This document shows, in pieces, positions 48,916 through 57,843 of a stretch of DNA of 64,000 nucleotides. Position 1 is the first letter of the stretch; every line of letters begins with the position of its first letter. Source of the DNA: an uncultured Flavobacteriales bacterium (GTDB lineage: Bacteria > Bacteroidota > Bacteroidia > Flavobacteriales > BACL11); contig CASIBH010000006.1 of NCBI GenBank assembly GCA_949372805.1, forward strand, positions 1 through 64,000, read 5' to 3'. The notes under the pieces were generated by a model. The model saw only the letters and a program-made list of their open reading frames with translations. It ran no database searches and had not been told where the DNA came from. The position numbers and the translations under genes were made by a program.

Positions 48916-50376
48916 TTGAAAAAAGCAGCTATAATAGGTTCTGGGATTGGAGGTCTTTCTTCTGCAATAAGATTAGCGGCGAAAGGTTATATGATTGATG
49001 TTTATGAAGCAAATAACAGTTATGGCGGCAAAATGCGCGAAACTAAAAAAAAAGGCTTTAGGTTTGATATGGGGCCTTCTTTGTTAACGATGCCCGAAAA
49101 AATTGATGAGTTATTTTTTTTGTCAAATAAAAACCCAAGAGATTATTTTAAATATGTAAAATTAGATGAAGGCTGTAGATATTTTTATGATGATAAAACA
49201 ATTATTAGAGGCTTTACTGATATAGATAAATTTACAAAGGAGTTAAATGAAAAAGTTGGTGTTTCAGAAAAAAAATCTAGAGATCATATTAATAAAAACA
49301 CTTTTATATTTGACTCAACTAGTTTTTTGTTTTTAGAAAAATCTCTGCATAAGATTAAAACATATTTATCTTTCAAAGTTTTTATTGCATTTTTAAAACT
49401 ACCCTTTTTGCAGATTTTTCAATCTATGCATTCTGCAAATAGTAAAAGGTTTGAAAACAAAAAGGTAGTTCAAATATTTAATCGTTTTGCCACATACAAT
49501 GGCTCAAACCCTTATAAAGCTCCAGCGGTTTTAAACAGTATATCAGCCCTTGAATTTAATAAAGGAGCTTTTTATCCCGAGCTAGGAATGTTTTCAATTG
49601 CAACAGCTCTCTACAATCTTGCAGTTGACTTAGGTGTTAGGTTTCATTTCAGTACATTAATAGAAAAAATTTCAGTTAAAAATGATGTTGTAGACGGTCT
49701 TTTTGTTTCAGAAAAGCTTTATAAAAAAGATATTATTATTTGTAATCAAGACATTCACTTTGTTTATAAAAACTTACTTCCAAAAAGATTTACATTAAAA
49801 AGAATTTTGGAGCAAGAAAGATCCTCTTCGGCACTAATTTTTTATTGGGGTATAAAAAAGAAATTTTCTAATCTTCAGCTTCATAATATTTTATTTTCCA
49901 ATAACTATGAAGAAGAATTTAAGAAATTATCTGCTAATCAAACAATTTATGATGACCCAACAGTATATATTAATATAACATCTAAGATGTCTAAAAATGA
50001 CGCCCCTAATAATTGTGAGAATTGGTTTGTGATGATTAACACCCCTAACGATATAGGGCAAAACTGGGAAGAGATAATTGTCTCAGCTCGAAAAAATATA
50101 ATCAAGAAGATAAATAATGTGTTGGATGTAAGTATTGAGGATTATATTGTTTGTGAAGAGATGCTAACTCCTAAATTAATTGAAACCACTACGCAATCAT
50201 TTAGAGGGTCTTTATATGGAAGCTCTTCTAACTCTAGAGGTTCAGCTTTCTTTAGGCATCCAAATTTTTCAAATCAGATTTCGAATCTATATTTTTGTGG
50301 AGGAAGCGTTCACCCTGGCGGAGGTATTCCTTTGGCACTATCTTCCTCTAAAATAATAAGTGAACTAATAAATTAA
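48916..50376 (+). CDS. Phytoene desaturase family protein (CrtI/CrtD-like), TTG start
   Basis: AAIIGSGIGGLSSAIRLAAKGYMIDVYEANNSYGGKM, GPSLLTMPE, FCGGSVHPGGGIPLALSSSK; adjacent carotenoid genes favour CrtD. Confidence 0.88.
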   Translation: MKKAAIIGSGIGGLSSAIRLAAKGYMIDVYEANNSYGGKMRETKKKGFRFDMGPSLLTMPEKIDELFFLSNKNPRDYFKYVKLDEGCRYFYDDKTIIRGFTDIDKFTKELNEKVGVSEKKSRDHINKNTFIFDSTSFLFLEKSLHKIKTYLSFKVFIAFLKLPFLQIFQSMHSANSKRFENKKVVQIFNRFATYNGSNPYKAPAVLNSISALEFNKGAFYPELGMFSIATALYNLAVDLGVRFHFSTLIEKISVKNDVVDGLFVSEKLYKKDIIICNQDIHFVYKNLLPKRFTLKRILEQERSSSALIFYWGIKKKFSNLQLHNILFSNNYEEEFKKLSANQTIYDDPTVYINITSKMSKNDAPNNCENWFVMINTPNDIGQNWEEIIVSARKNIIKKINNVLDVSIEDYIVCEEMLTPKLIETTTQSFRGSLYGSSSNSRGSAFFRHPNFSNQISNLYFCGGSVHPGGGIPLALSSSKIISELIN

Positions 50377-51027
50377 ATGATGAGCTCAAAAAAAATAAAT
50401 TTTGTTGTTTTTCTAATGTTTTTTTTTAACATCGTTGGGGCAATATCTTTATTTAATGCTGATTTATATAAAATAGTTCTTCCTCTTACTCAGTTTAATC
50501 TTTTACTTATTTTTTCTTTGTTTTTCTATGTTAATAATAATTACTCTAGAAGCTTTATTTTCCTTTGTTTGCAAGTATTTCTTTTTGGTTTTATTGTTGA
50601 GGTTGTAGGAGTAAATACAGGAATTATTTTTGGAGAATACACATATGGAAAAACACTTGGGCTTACTTTCTTTGGTACTCCTTTAGTTATGGGTATAAAT
50701 TGGATAAATTTGTCACTCGCATCTTTTGGAATTATTTCTTTCTTTACTGACAAAAAAACTTTGCTAATAATACTTAGCTCTCTTTTAATGGTGTTTTTTG
50801 ATTTCATTATTGAGCCCATTGCAATTAACCTCGACTTTTGGTCATGGGAGTATATTACCGTTCCTGTTCATAATTATTTTGGGTGGTTCTTTTGTGCTAT
50901 TATTGCTCAGCTTTTAATTGTTTTTTCAAAAGTAAAAATTAATCAAAAAATTGCTTTTGCTGTTATTGGCTCTCAATTATCATTTTTTTTAATTCAATAC
51001 TTAAATTATGGAAATATTAACGGGTAA
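50377..51027 (+). CDS. Carotenoid biosynthesis protein (CruF-like hydratase)
   Basis: Polytopic; EVVGVNTGIIFGEYTYGKTLGLTFFGTPLVMGINW and FDFIIEPIAINLDFWSW characteristic of CruF-like proteins. Confidence 0.8.
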   Translation: MMSSKKINFVVFLMFFFNIVGAISLFNADLYKIVLPLTQFNLLLIFSLFFYVNNNYSRSFIFLCLQVFLFGFIVEVVGVNTGIIFGEYTYGKTLGLTFFGTPLVMGINWINLSLASFGIISFFTDKKTLLIILSSLLMVFFDFIIEPIAINLDFWSWEYITVPVHNYFGWFFCAIIAQLLIVFSKVKINQKIAFAVIGSQLSFFLIQYLNYGNING

Positions 51028-51727
51028 ATTTTTTTATTGTTATGTCTTAATTTTTACGATACTCTACCCCTTGCTTCAAAGTTTTGAAAGTAAACTAAAG
51101 CTTTATACAAAGTGGAAAAGTTTGTTGTTTGCACTACTGATTTGTGTTCTTGTGCATGTTCCAATAGATATCGTTTTAACTAATCTTTCGGTTTGGAGTT
51201 TTAATTCAGATTATATTTTAGGCTTTAAGTTTCTTAATCTTCCTATTGAAGAATGGCTTTTTTTTATAATCATTCCATATGCCTGTATCTTTATTTATGA
51301 GGTGTTAAATTATTTTTTTAATAATGTAAGGTCTTCACAGCTTATTTTTAATTTAACATTATTGTCTGCAGTTGTTCTTCTAATTATTGCTTGTACTTAT
51401 TATAATAATATATATACTGTTCTTTATTTTTCTTTAGCCTCAGTAACTTGTTTTATAGTATTTTATTTTAAGCCTATTTGGTGGGGTAATTTTTTAAGAT
51501 CATATCTTGTTTCATTATTGCCTTTTTTATTTATAAACGGCCTTTTAACGGGAAGTTTTACTGAATACCCAATTGTGTCATATAACCCTGAACATATTAT
51601 TGGCCACCGTATTTTAAATATTCCTGTTGAAGACGCTGTATATAACTTTGTAATATTAGCTGAGGTTATAGCTTGTTATGAGATGTTTAAAAAACTATTT
51701 AAAAAAATTCCTGTAAAAAACAATTAA
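51008..51727 (+). CDS. Lycopene cyclase, CrtYcd type
   Basis: Paired PIEEWLFFIIIPYACIFIYEVL and PVEDAVYNFVILAEVIACYEMF motifs in one polytopic protein. Confidence 0.8.
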   Translation: MEILTGKFFYCYVLIFTILYPLLQSFESKLKLYTKWKSLLFALLICVLVHVPIDIVLTNLSVWSFNSDYILGFKFLNLPIEEWLFFIIIPYACIFIYEVLNYFFNNVRSSQLIFNLTLLSAVVLLIIACTYYNNIYTVLYFSLASVTCFIVFYFKPIWWGNFLRSYLVSLLPFLFINGLLTGSFTEYPIVSYNPEHIIGHRILNIPVEDAVYNFVILAEVIACYEMFKKLFKKIPVKNN

Positions 51728-52282
51728 TATAAAGATCCCAACTGAGATTCCTGCATCTGCAATATTAAATACTGGTCTAAAAAATATAAAGTGCTGATCT
51801 GCTAAAAATGGCATCCAACTTGGAAAATGTGTGTTTATAATTGGAAAATAAAACATATCAACAACTTTCCCTTCTAAGAACCGGCTATAGCCGCCACCTT
51901 CTGGCATCAAGCTTGCAAGTTTTAGATAGCTATCATTAAATATTACACCATAGAAAATACTATCAATAATATTACCTATTGCACCTCCAATAATAAAACC
52001 TAACGACAGAAGCGCTCCATTTGGAAGTTTTTCTTTGGTAAGCTTGTAAATATATCTAATCCCAAAGCTTACAACAATTACCCTGAAAATTGTTAAAATA
52101 TTTTTTCCAAGCTGGCCTCCAAACTCTATTCCAAAGGCCATTCCATTATTTTCAGTAAAATGTATTATAAACCAGTCAAATATTTTGAATTCCTGACCAA
52201 GAAACATATGAGTTTTTATCCAGAACTTTAAAGCTTGATCTAAAACAATTAAAATTAATGCTGTGCTAATTACTTTTTTCAA
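51695..52282 (-). CDS. lspA: Lipoprotein signal peptidase
   Basis: FTENNGMAFGIEFGG, GGAIGNIIDSIFYGVI, VFNIADAGISVGI. Confidence 0.93.
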   Translation of the reverse strand: MKKVISTALILIVLDQALKFWIKTHMFLGQEFKIFDWFIIHFTENNGMAFGIEFGGQLGKNILTIFRVIVVSFGIRYIYKLTKEKLPNGALLSLGFIIGGAIGNIIDSIFYGVIFNDSYLKLASLMPEGGGYSRFLEGKVVDMFYFPIINTHFPSWMPFLADQHFIFFRPVFNIADAGISVGIFILIVFYRNFFK

Positions 52283-52285
52283 AGA

Positions 52286-52663
52286 CTATGGTTGAAGTTT
52301 TTTAGCTTCAATGCTAAGTGTTGCGTGAGGAACAAGCATTAATCTTTCTTTAGAAATAAGTTTTCCAGTTATTCGGCAAACCCCATATGAATTATTTTCA
52401 ATTCTAATTAGAGCGTTTTTAAGGCTTAAAATAAATTTAGCCTGTCTTTCTGCCAGCTTATTGTTCTCTTCTTTTGAAAGTGTTGATGACCCTTCCTCAA
52501 AAGCTTTAAAAGTAGGAGAGGTGTCTTCTGTCCCGTTATCAGAATCATTTGCACATGAAGCTCTAAGTATTGTTAAATCATCTTCAGCACTTTTTATTTT
52601 AGATAAAATAATTTTCTGAAACTCTTTGAGCTCACTTTTTGTATATGTTGTTTTTTCTGCCAT
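52286..52663 (-). CDS. TraR/DksA-family protein with degenerate zinc finger
   Basis: YGVCRITGKLISKERLMLVPHATLSIEAK; position between ileS and lspA. Confidence 0.82.
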   Translation of the reverse strand: MAEKTTYTKSELKEFQKIILSKIKSAEDDLTILRASCANDSDNGTEDTSPTFKAFEEGSSTLSKEENNKLAERQAKFILSLKNALIRIENNSYGVCRITGKLISKERLMLVPHATLSIEAKKLQP

Positions 52664-52666
52664 AGC

Positions 52667-55600
52667 CTAATTTTTTTTAATCATTACTTTACAGGAGATG
52701 TTTTCCACTAGATCAATTTCAACATAATTTATGTTTTCAATTGAAGAGAAGATTAAGTCTTCAGCAAGCGTTTCATTACAAATATAAGTCAAATTATTTT
52801 TAATAGCCTCTTCTATAATATTGTTTTTTATGACGTTAATTAAGATTTTATCGGTTACATCAAAATCATAATCTTTTCTTATTCTTTGAATTCTATTAAC
52901 AAACTCTCTAGCCAGACCTTCTTGTTTCAGTTGTTCTGAAAGATTAATATCTAGAGCTACAGTATAGTTTTCTCCTGAACTTACTGAGTATCCGCTTATA
53001 TCTTCAGAAGAAATTTCTACGTCTTCCATTAAGAGGGTTAGGTTTTTATCTAAAGTTATATTAGCATTTTTCTCTAAATAACTTATTTCTTCTACTGACA
53101 TTAAGCTAATTTTTGCAATTACAGACTTTATCTCTTTTCCAAATTTTGGACCTAATTTTTTAAAATTAGGTTTAACTTTTTTTGTTACAATTCCTGAGTC
53201 TGAGTTGATAAATTCAATCTCTTTAACATTTGTTTCAGAAAGAATGATGTTTTTCACAGCCTCTATTTGACTTTTGACCTCGCTTGTATTAGTAGAAATT
53301 AAAAATCTTGCCAATGGCTGTCTAACTCTAATTTTTTCTTTTTTTCTTATAGAAAGGATACTAGATGTTATTTTTTGAGCTAAGGCCATTCTTTTTTCCA
53401 AATCAATATTTATATGTCTTGGATTAGCTTTTGGAAAATCCGCAAGATGAACTGATAATTTTGAGCTGTTCAGGTCTTTATACATCTTGTCCATAAAAAA
53501 TGGGGCTATAGGGCTAGAAATCACAACTATTGTGTTAAGGCAGTCATACACTGTTTTATAAGCATTTATTTTTGCTTCATTAAACTCTCCTTTCCAGAAT
53601 CTTCTTCTACTTAGTCTAATATGCCAATTACTTAGTTTATTAATTACAAAATCTTGAATTAATCTTGCTGCTTTTGTGGGCTCATAATCCTCATAGCTTT
53701 TTTCTACTTCAATAATTAAGGTATTAAGCTCCGAAATTATCCATTGGTCAATTTCTTCTCTTGAGATTATATTATTAGATGAGTTAGATGTATATTTAAA
53801 GCTATCAATATTTGCATAAAGAGCAAAGAATGAATAGATATTATATAGGGTTCCAAAAAATTTTCTTTGAACCTCAATTATTCCTAACTCATCAAATTTT
53901 AGATTATCCCATGGCTGTGCATTTGAAATCATATACCATCGTGTTGCATCAGCTCCATGTTTATCAATTGTAATAAAAGGATCGGTAGCATTGCCCAGTC
54001 TTTTCGACATTTTATTACCATTCTTATCTAGCACTAAGCCATTAGAAACTACATTTTTATATGCTACAGAATCAAAAACAAGCGTTGAAATTGCATGTAA
54101 AGTAAAAAACCAACCTCTAGTTTGATCAACACCTTCTGCAATAAAATCAGCTGGAAAATTATTTTTTAGTAAATCCTTGTTTTCAAAAGGATAGTGGATT
54201 TGAGCATAAGGCATTGAGCCTGAGTCAAACCAAACATCAATCAGATCAATCTCTCGAGTCATTTTCTTGCCCGATTTTGAAACTAATTTAATATCGTCTA
54301 CATATGGTCTGTGTAGATCAAATTTACTATAGTTCTCTTTTGAAAAATCATTGACAACAAAATCGTGTAATGGATTTTTTTGCATATAGCCAGCTTTGAT
54401 AGATTTTTCAATTTCAATTTTAAGCTCTTCTAATGAACCAATACAGATTTCTTCTGTACCATCTTCAGTTCTCCAAATAGGAATTGGAATCCCCCAGAAT
54501 CTAGACCTTGAAAGATTCCAGTCAACAAGATTTTCAAGCCAGTTTCCAAATCTACCCTCACCTGTAGATTTAGGTTTCCAGTTTATTGTTTTGTTCAACT
54601 CTATCATCCTGTCCTTATATTCAGTTGTTTTAACAAACCAACTATCTAAAGGATAGTATAATATTGGCTTATCTGTTCTCCAGCAGTGCGGGTAAGAATG
54701 TTCATACTTTTCGGACTTAAATAATTTATTCTCATTTTTAAGTTTAACACAGATTTGAACATCTACTGATAGCTTTGGCTTTTCCTCGCCTTCTAAATAA
54801 AACTCTTCTTTTACATATTGGCCGGCAAAGTCAGTTACACAGTCTAAAAATTTACCTTGCTCATTTACAAGAGTTAATGAGCCTATTTTATTTTGTTTGG
54901 CAACCAAGTTGTCATCAGAACCAAAGCTTGGGGCTAGATGTACAATTCCTGTCCCGTCCTCTGTCGTAACAAAATCTGCGAGTATAACCTTAAACGCATC
55001 CCCATCATCTGGTTTAGCGTAACTTAAAAGCTGATGGTATCTTAAATCTTTTAGTTTTTCACCATCAAATTCACCTACTAATTTAAATGGTAGTTCTTTT
55101 GATCCAACTTCATAATCTTTAAAATTTATTTCAGAATTAGTTTTTTTAAAATATTTATGAGCAAGATCTTTAGCTATTACTACCGAAATATATTCTCCTG
55201 TATATTGGTTAACAGTTTCAATAAGTTGATAGATTATTTTTTTTCCAACTCCTAAAGCTGTGTTTGATGGAAGTGTCCAAGGGGTTGTTGTCCATGCAAT
55301 AAAATAAACATCATTAGATGTTTTCTCAACTAGAAAATCACTTACATCATTTTTGACTACTTTAAATTGAGCAACTGCAGAGGTGTCTTTAACATTTTTA
55401 TAGCAACCAGGTTGATTCAGTTCATGAGTACTTAGACCGGTTCCCGCTTTTGGTGAAAAAGGCTGAACAGTAAATCCTTTATAAAGAAGTTTTTTTGAAT
55501 GCAATTCTTTTATCAGCCACCAGACACTCTCTATATATTTATTGTCATATGTTATATATGGCGACTTCATGTCTACCCAATATCCCATTTTGCTGGTTAT

Positions 55601-56002
55601 ATCTTCCCACATGCCTTGGTACTTCATAACATTTTTGCGGCAAGCATTATTATAATCCTCAATAGATATTGTAGTTCCAATATCTTCTTTAGTTATGTTT
55701 AATTCTTTTTCTACCCCCAGCTCAACTGGAAGACCGTGAGTATCCCAACCTGCTTTTCTATTAACATGAAACCCTTGAAGAGTTTTATACCTGCAAAACA
55801 AATCTTTAATTGTTCTAGCTATAACATGATGAATACCGGGCATACCATTAGCAGAAGGCGGCCCTTCGTAGAAAGTAAATTTCGAGCTGTCTTTTCTTAA
55901 TTCAAGGCTTTGGTTAAAAACATCATCCTTGCTCCATTCTTCTAATACTTCTTTGTGAATTTGAGCAAGGTTTAGACTTTTATATTCTTTGAAATAACTC
56001 AT
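52667..56002 (-). CDS. ileS: Isoleucyl-tRNA synthetase
   Basis: YEGPPSANGMPGIHHVIARTIKD (HIGH region), DKNGNKMSKRLGN (KMSKS). Confidence 0.96.
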   Translation of the reverse strand: MSYFKEYKSLNLAQIHKEVLEEWSKDDVFNQSLELRKDSSKFTFYEGPPSANGMPGIHHVIARTIKDLFCRYKTLQGFHVNRKAGWDTHGLPVELGVEKELNITKEDIGTTISIEDYNNACRKNVMKYQGMWEDITSKMGYWVDMKSPYITYDNKYIESVWWLIKELHSKKLLYKGFTVQPFSPKAGTGLSTHELNQPGCYKNVKDTSAVAQFKVVKNDVSDFLVEKTSNDVYFIAWTTTPWTLPSNTALGVGKKIIYQLIETVNQYTGEYISVVIAKDLAHKYFKKTNSEINFKDYEVGSKELPFKLVGEFDGEKLKDLRYHQLLSYAKPDDGDAFKVILADFVTTEDGTGIVHLAPSFGSDDNLVAKQNKIGSLTLVNEQGKFLDCVTDFAGQYVKEEFYLEGEEKPKLSVDVQICVKLKNENKLFKSEKYEHSYPHCWRTDKPILYYPLDSWFVKTTEYKDRMIELNKTINWKPKSTGEGRFGNWLENLVDWNLSRSRFWGIPIPIWRTEDGTEEICIGSLEELKIEIEKSIKAGYMQKNPLHDFVVNDFSKENYSKFDLHRPYVDDIKLVSKSGKKMTREIDLIDVWFDSGSMPYAQIHYPFENKDLLKNNFPADFIAEGVDQTRGWFFTLHAISTLVFDSVAYKNVVSNGLVLDKNGNKMSKRLGNATDPFITIDKHGADATRWYMISNAQPWDNLKFDELGIIEVQRKFFGTLYNIYSFFALYANIDSFKYTSNSSNNIISREEIDQWIISELNTLIIEVEKSYEDYEPTKAARLIQDFVINKLSNWHIRLSRRRFWKGEFNEAKINAYKTVYDCLNTIVVISSPIAPFFMDKMYKDLNSSKLSVHLADFPKANPRHINIDLEKRMALAQKITSSILSIRKKEKIRVRQPLARFLISTNTSEVKSQIEAVKNIILSETNVKEIEFINSDSGIVTKKVKPNFKKLGPKFGKEIKSVIAKISLMSVEEISYLEKNANITLDKNLTLLMEDVEISSEDISGYSVSSGENYTVALDINLSEQLKQEGLAREFVNRIQRIRKDYDFDVTDKILINVIKNNIIEEAIKNNLTYICNETLAEDLIFSSIENINYVEIDLVENISCKVMIKKN

Positions 56003-56023
56003 GTTTTTTTAGGCTATATCGTG

Positions 56024-56031
56024 CAAATATA
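56024..56031 (-). promoter_or_regulatory. -7 element upstream of ileS
   Basis: Minus strand TATATTTG matches TAnnTTTG exactly, about 22 nt before ATG. Confidence 0.5.
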
Positions 56032-56068
56032 AGTTTTGCTTTTCAGATAAGCAATCATTAAAATTGAA

Positions 56069-57835
56069 TTATTTTGTAATAAAATTTATTCTACTACTAC
56101 CGTCGCTATAGATGTAAATCAGCGGCTGATTATAGAGCTCTTTAGCTGACCTTCCTAGTATATCAGTTATACTAATTAATTTTTTAGCTGTAGCCTCAGA
56201 AGACTCTAAAGTATTAGAGAGGATAGAGTAGCTATAAAACTCATATTCTGCTCTTTCAGGGTTTAGTTTAACAGCCTGACCATTATCTGCTTTAATATAA
56301 AATTTAACTTGATTCCCAGAACTAAAAGGTAGTAGACAAGAGTAAATCCCATCATTTGCTAGCGCATCACCATTAACTCCATTATCATTCATATCAAAAG
56401 ATTGAAATTTAGAATTAAAACTACTAGTTGTTGCCATTAAGCTAACCGAACTAGTGTTTAGAGCAGAAATACTTACAACATTATTTGAAATATTGACAGA
56501 GAAAAGTTCTGGTGGTGCTAAAGATATTTCAGGATGTGTTGATAAATAGGGCAATCGATATCTTAAAGATGACATTATGCCTCCAAAGCCATAGCCACCC
56601 CAAGGAGCAAAGGAAATGTCTTCTTCCGCATTCGCATAAAAGTCGTTTAAAGAAAAAAGTTTGTTAGCGTCAGATGAGACCCCAGAAGCTGCAATACTCT
56701 GAATATCAGTAAGCTGACTTCTTATGTTATTTGTGTCTAATTCATTTATAATAGTTCTTAAGTGAGCAGTATATTGTTTTCTATAATCTTCATTATTAAA
56801 TAAGACATATGTTAAAGGTCTGTTTAGTGACTGGTCTTCCCCGTAATAAGGGTCAAATTGTTGTGGGTGGCTAGGCCCTTGAGGAGTAAAATAGTCCCAG
56901 CCCAATAGCGCATTTATAAAGCTTTGACTTAAGTCCCATGGTAACATTTGAAATAATCCGTCTTCTGCTTTGTATAAATAATAGTTATGGACATAGTATC
57001 CATTATATGAATCATAATTAGCAATTACTGTATTAACAGCAAAAGCCCACAAAACTCTATCAATATTTAGTACAGAATCTAGCTGGCCTGGATTGAATTT
57101 TAAGGTCTGTATAAGTTCTATTAAGTCTCCCCATCCATAATCTGATTTTAAATTATAACTACTATAATAACTAGTACTATCTAAAGTGCTGTACCAATTT
57201 AAACTTGGCTCGCCTCCAATAGGAGTTCCTGCTGTATCACAAAACATCCCACTACCATCACACTTGAATAGAGCACCATTATTTTCATTAAAATGTTTCT
57301 TTAAGAACTGTTGATTAATAGATTCGGTATTAACATACATGCCTAAATAATTTCCCTGTACATGAAGGCGTGTTAAATTTACCTCAACAGTTGGTAGATA
57401 TTTTTTATAAATTTTTGAGGCAATATATTCTTTTGCAAAAGTTGCATCCATCCAAGCATTAGCAAGTTTTAGTTTCTTATAATTAAGAAACTTTTGACCA
57501 GAAACCCAATAGTTCATATCAATATTATATGGTACTTTTGGGACACCATTATCATTGGGGATGCAAAATGTTGAATTACCTTTATACCTAACTCCGGCAC
57601 TATCAAATGAAACACCATTACAAGAAATAGTAGCTGGAATTCTAAATGAAGGATTTGTAAAAAAAGAATTCTGTAGAATATTGTGATAATTTGGGTCTTC
57701 AAATTCAATAAAAATATCTCTAATTGAATCCTTGTCATAAAGCCCGCCTGCTTGATCGTAAAGTTGCTGAGGGTCAAAAATACTTTGTGAAAAACAGAAA
57801 GAGGGGAGACAAAAAATGAAAAATAGAAATCTCAT
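56069..57835 (-). CDS. Secreted CotH-kinase-family protein with T9SS-like C-terminus
   Basis: Signal peptide; VRYKGNSTF, KLKLANAWMDATFAKEYIASKIYK, YLGMYVNTESINQQFLKKHF, LPWDLSQSF; C-terminal ISITDILGRSAKEL.. Confidence 0.78.
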   Translation of the reverse strand: MRFLFFIFCLPSFCFSQSIFDPQQLYDQAGGLYDKDSIRDIFIEFEDPNYHNILQNSFFTNPSFRIPATISCNGVSFDSAGVRYKGNSTFCIPNDNGVPKVPYNIDMNYWVSGQKFLNYKKLKLANAWMDATFAKEYIASKIYKKYLPTVEVNLTRLHVQGNYLGMYVNTESINQQFLKKHFNENNGALFKCDGSGMFCDTAGTPIGGEPSLNWYSTLDSTSYYSSYNLKSDYGWGDLIELIQTLKFNPGQLDSVLNIDRVLWAFAVNTVIANYDSYNGYYVHNYYLYKAEDGLFQMLPWDLSQSFINALLGWDYFTPQGPSHPQQFDPYYGEDQSLNRPLTYVLFNNEDYRKQYTAHLRTIINELDTNNIRSQLTDIQSIAASGVSSDANKLFSLNDFYANAEEDISFAPWGGYGFGGIMSSLRYRLPYLSTHPEISLAPPELFSVNISNNVVSISALNTSSVSLMATTSSFNSKFQSFDMNDNGVNGDALANDGIYSCLLPFSSGNQVKFYIKADNGQAVKLNPERAEYEFYSYSILSNTLESSEATAKKLISITDILGRSAKELYNQPLIYIYSDGSSRINFITK

Positions 57836-57843
57836 AAAGGTTT

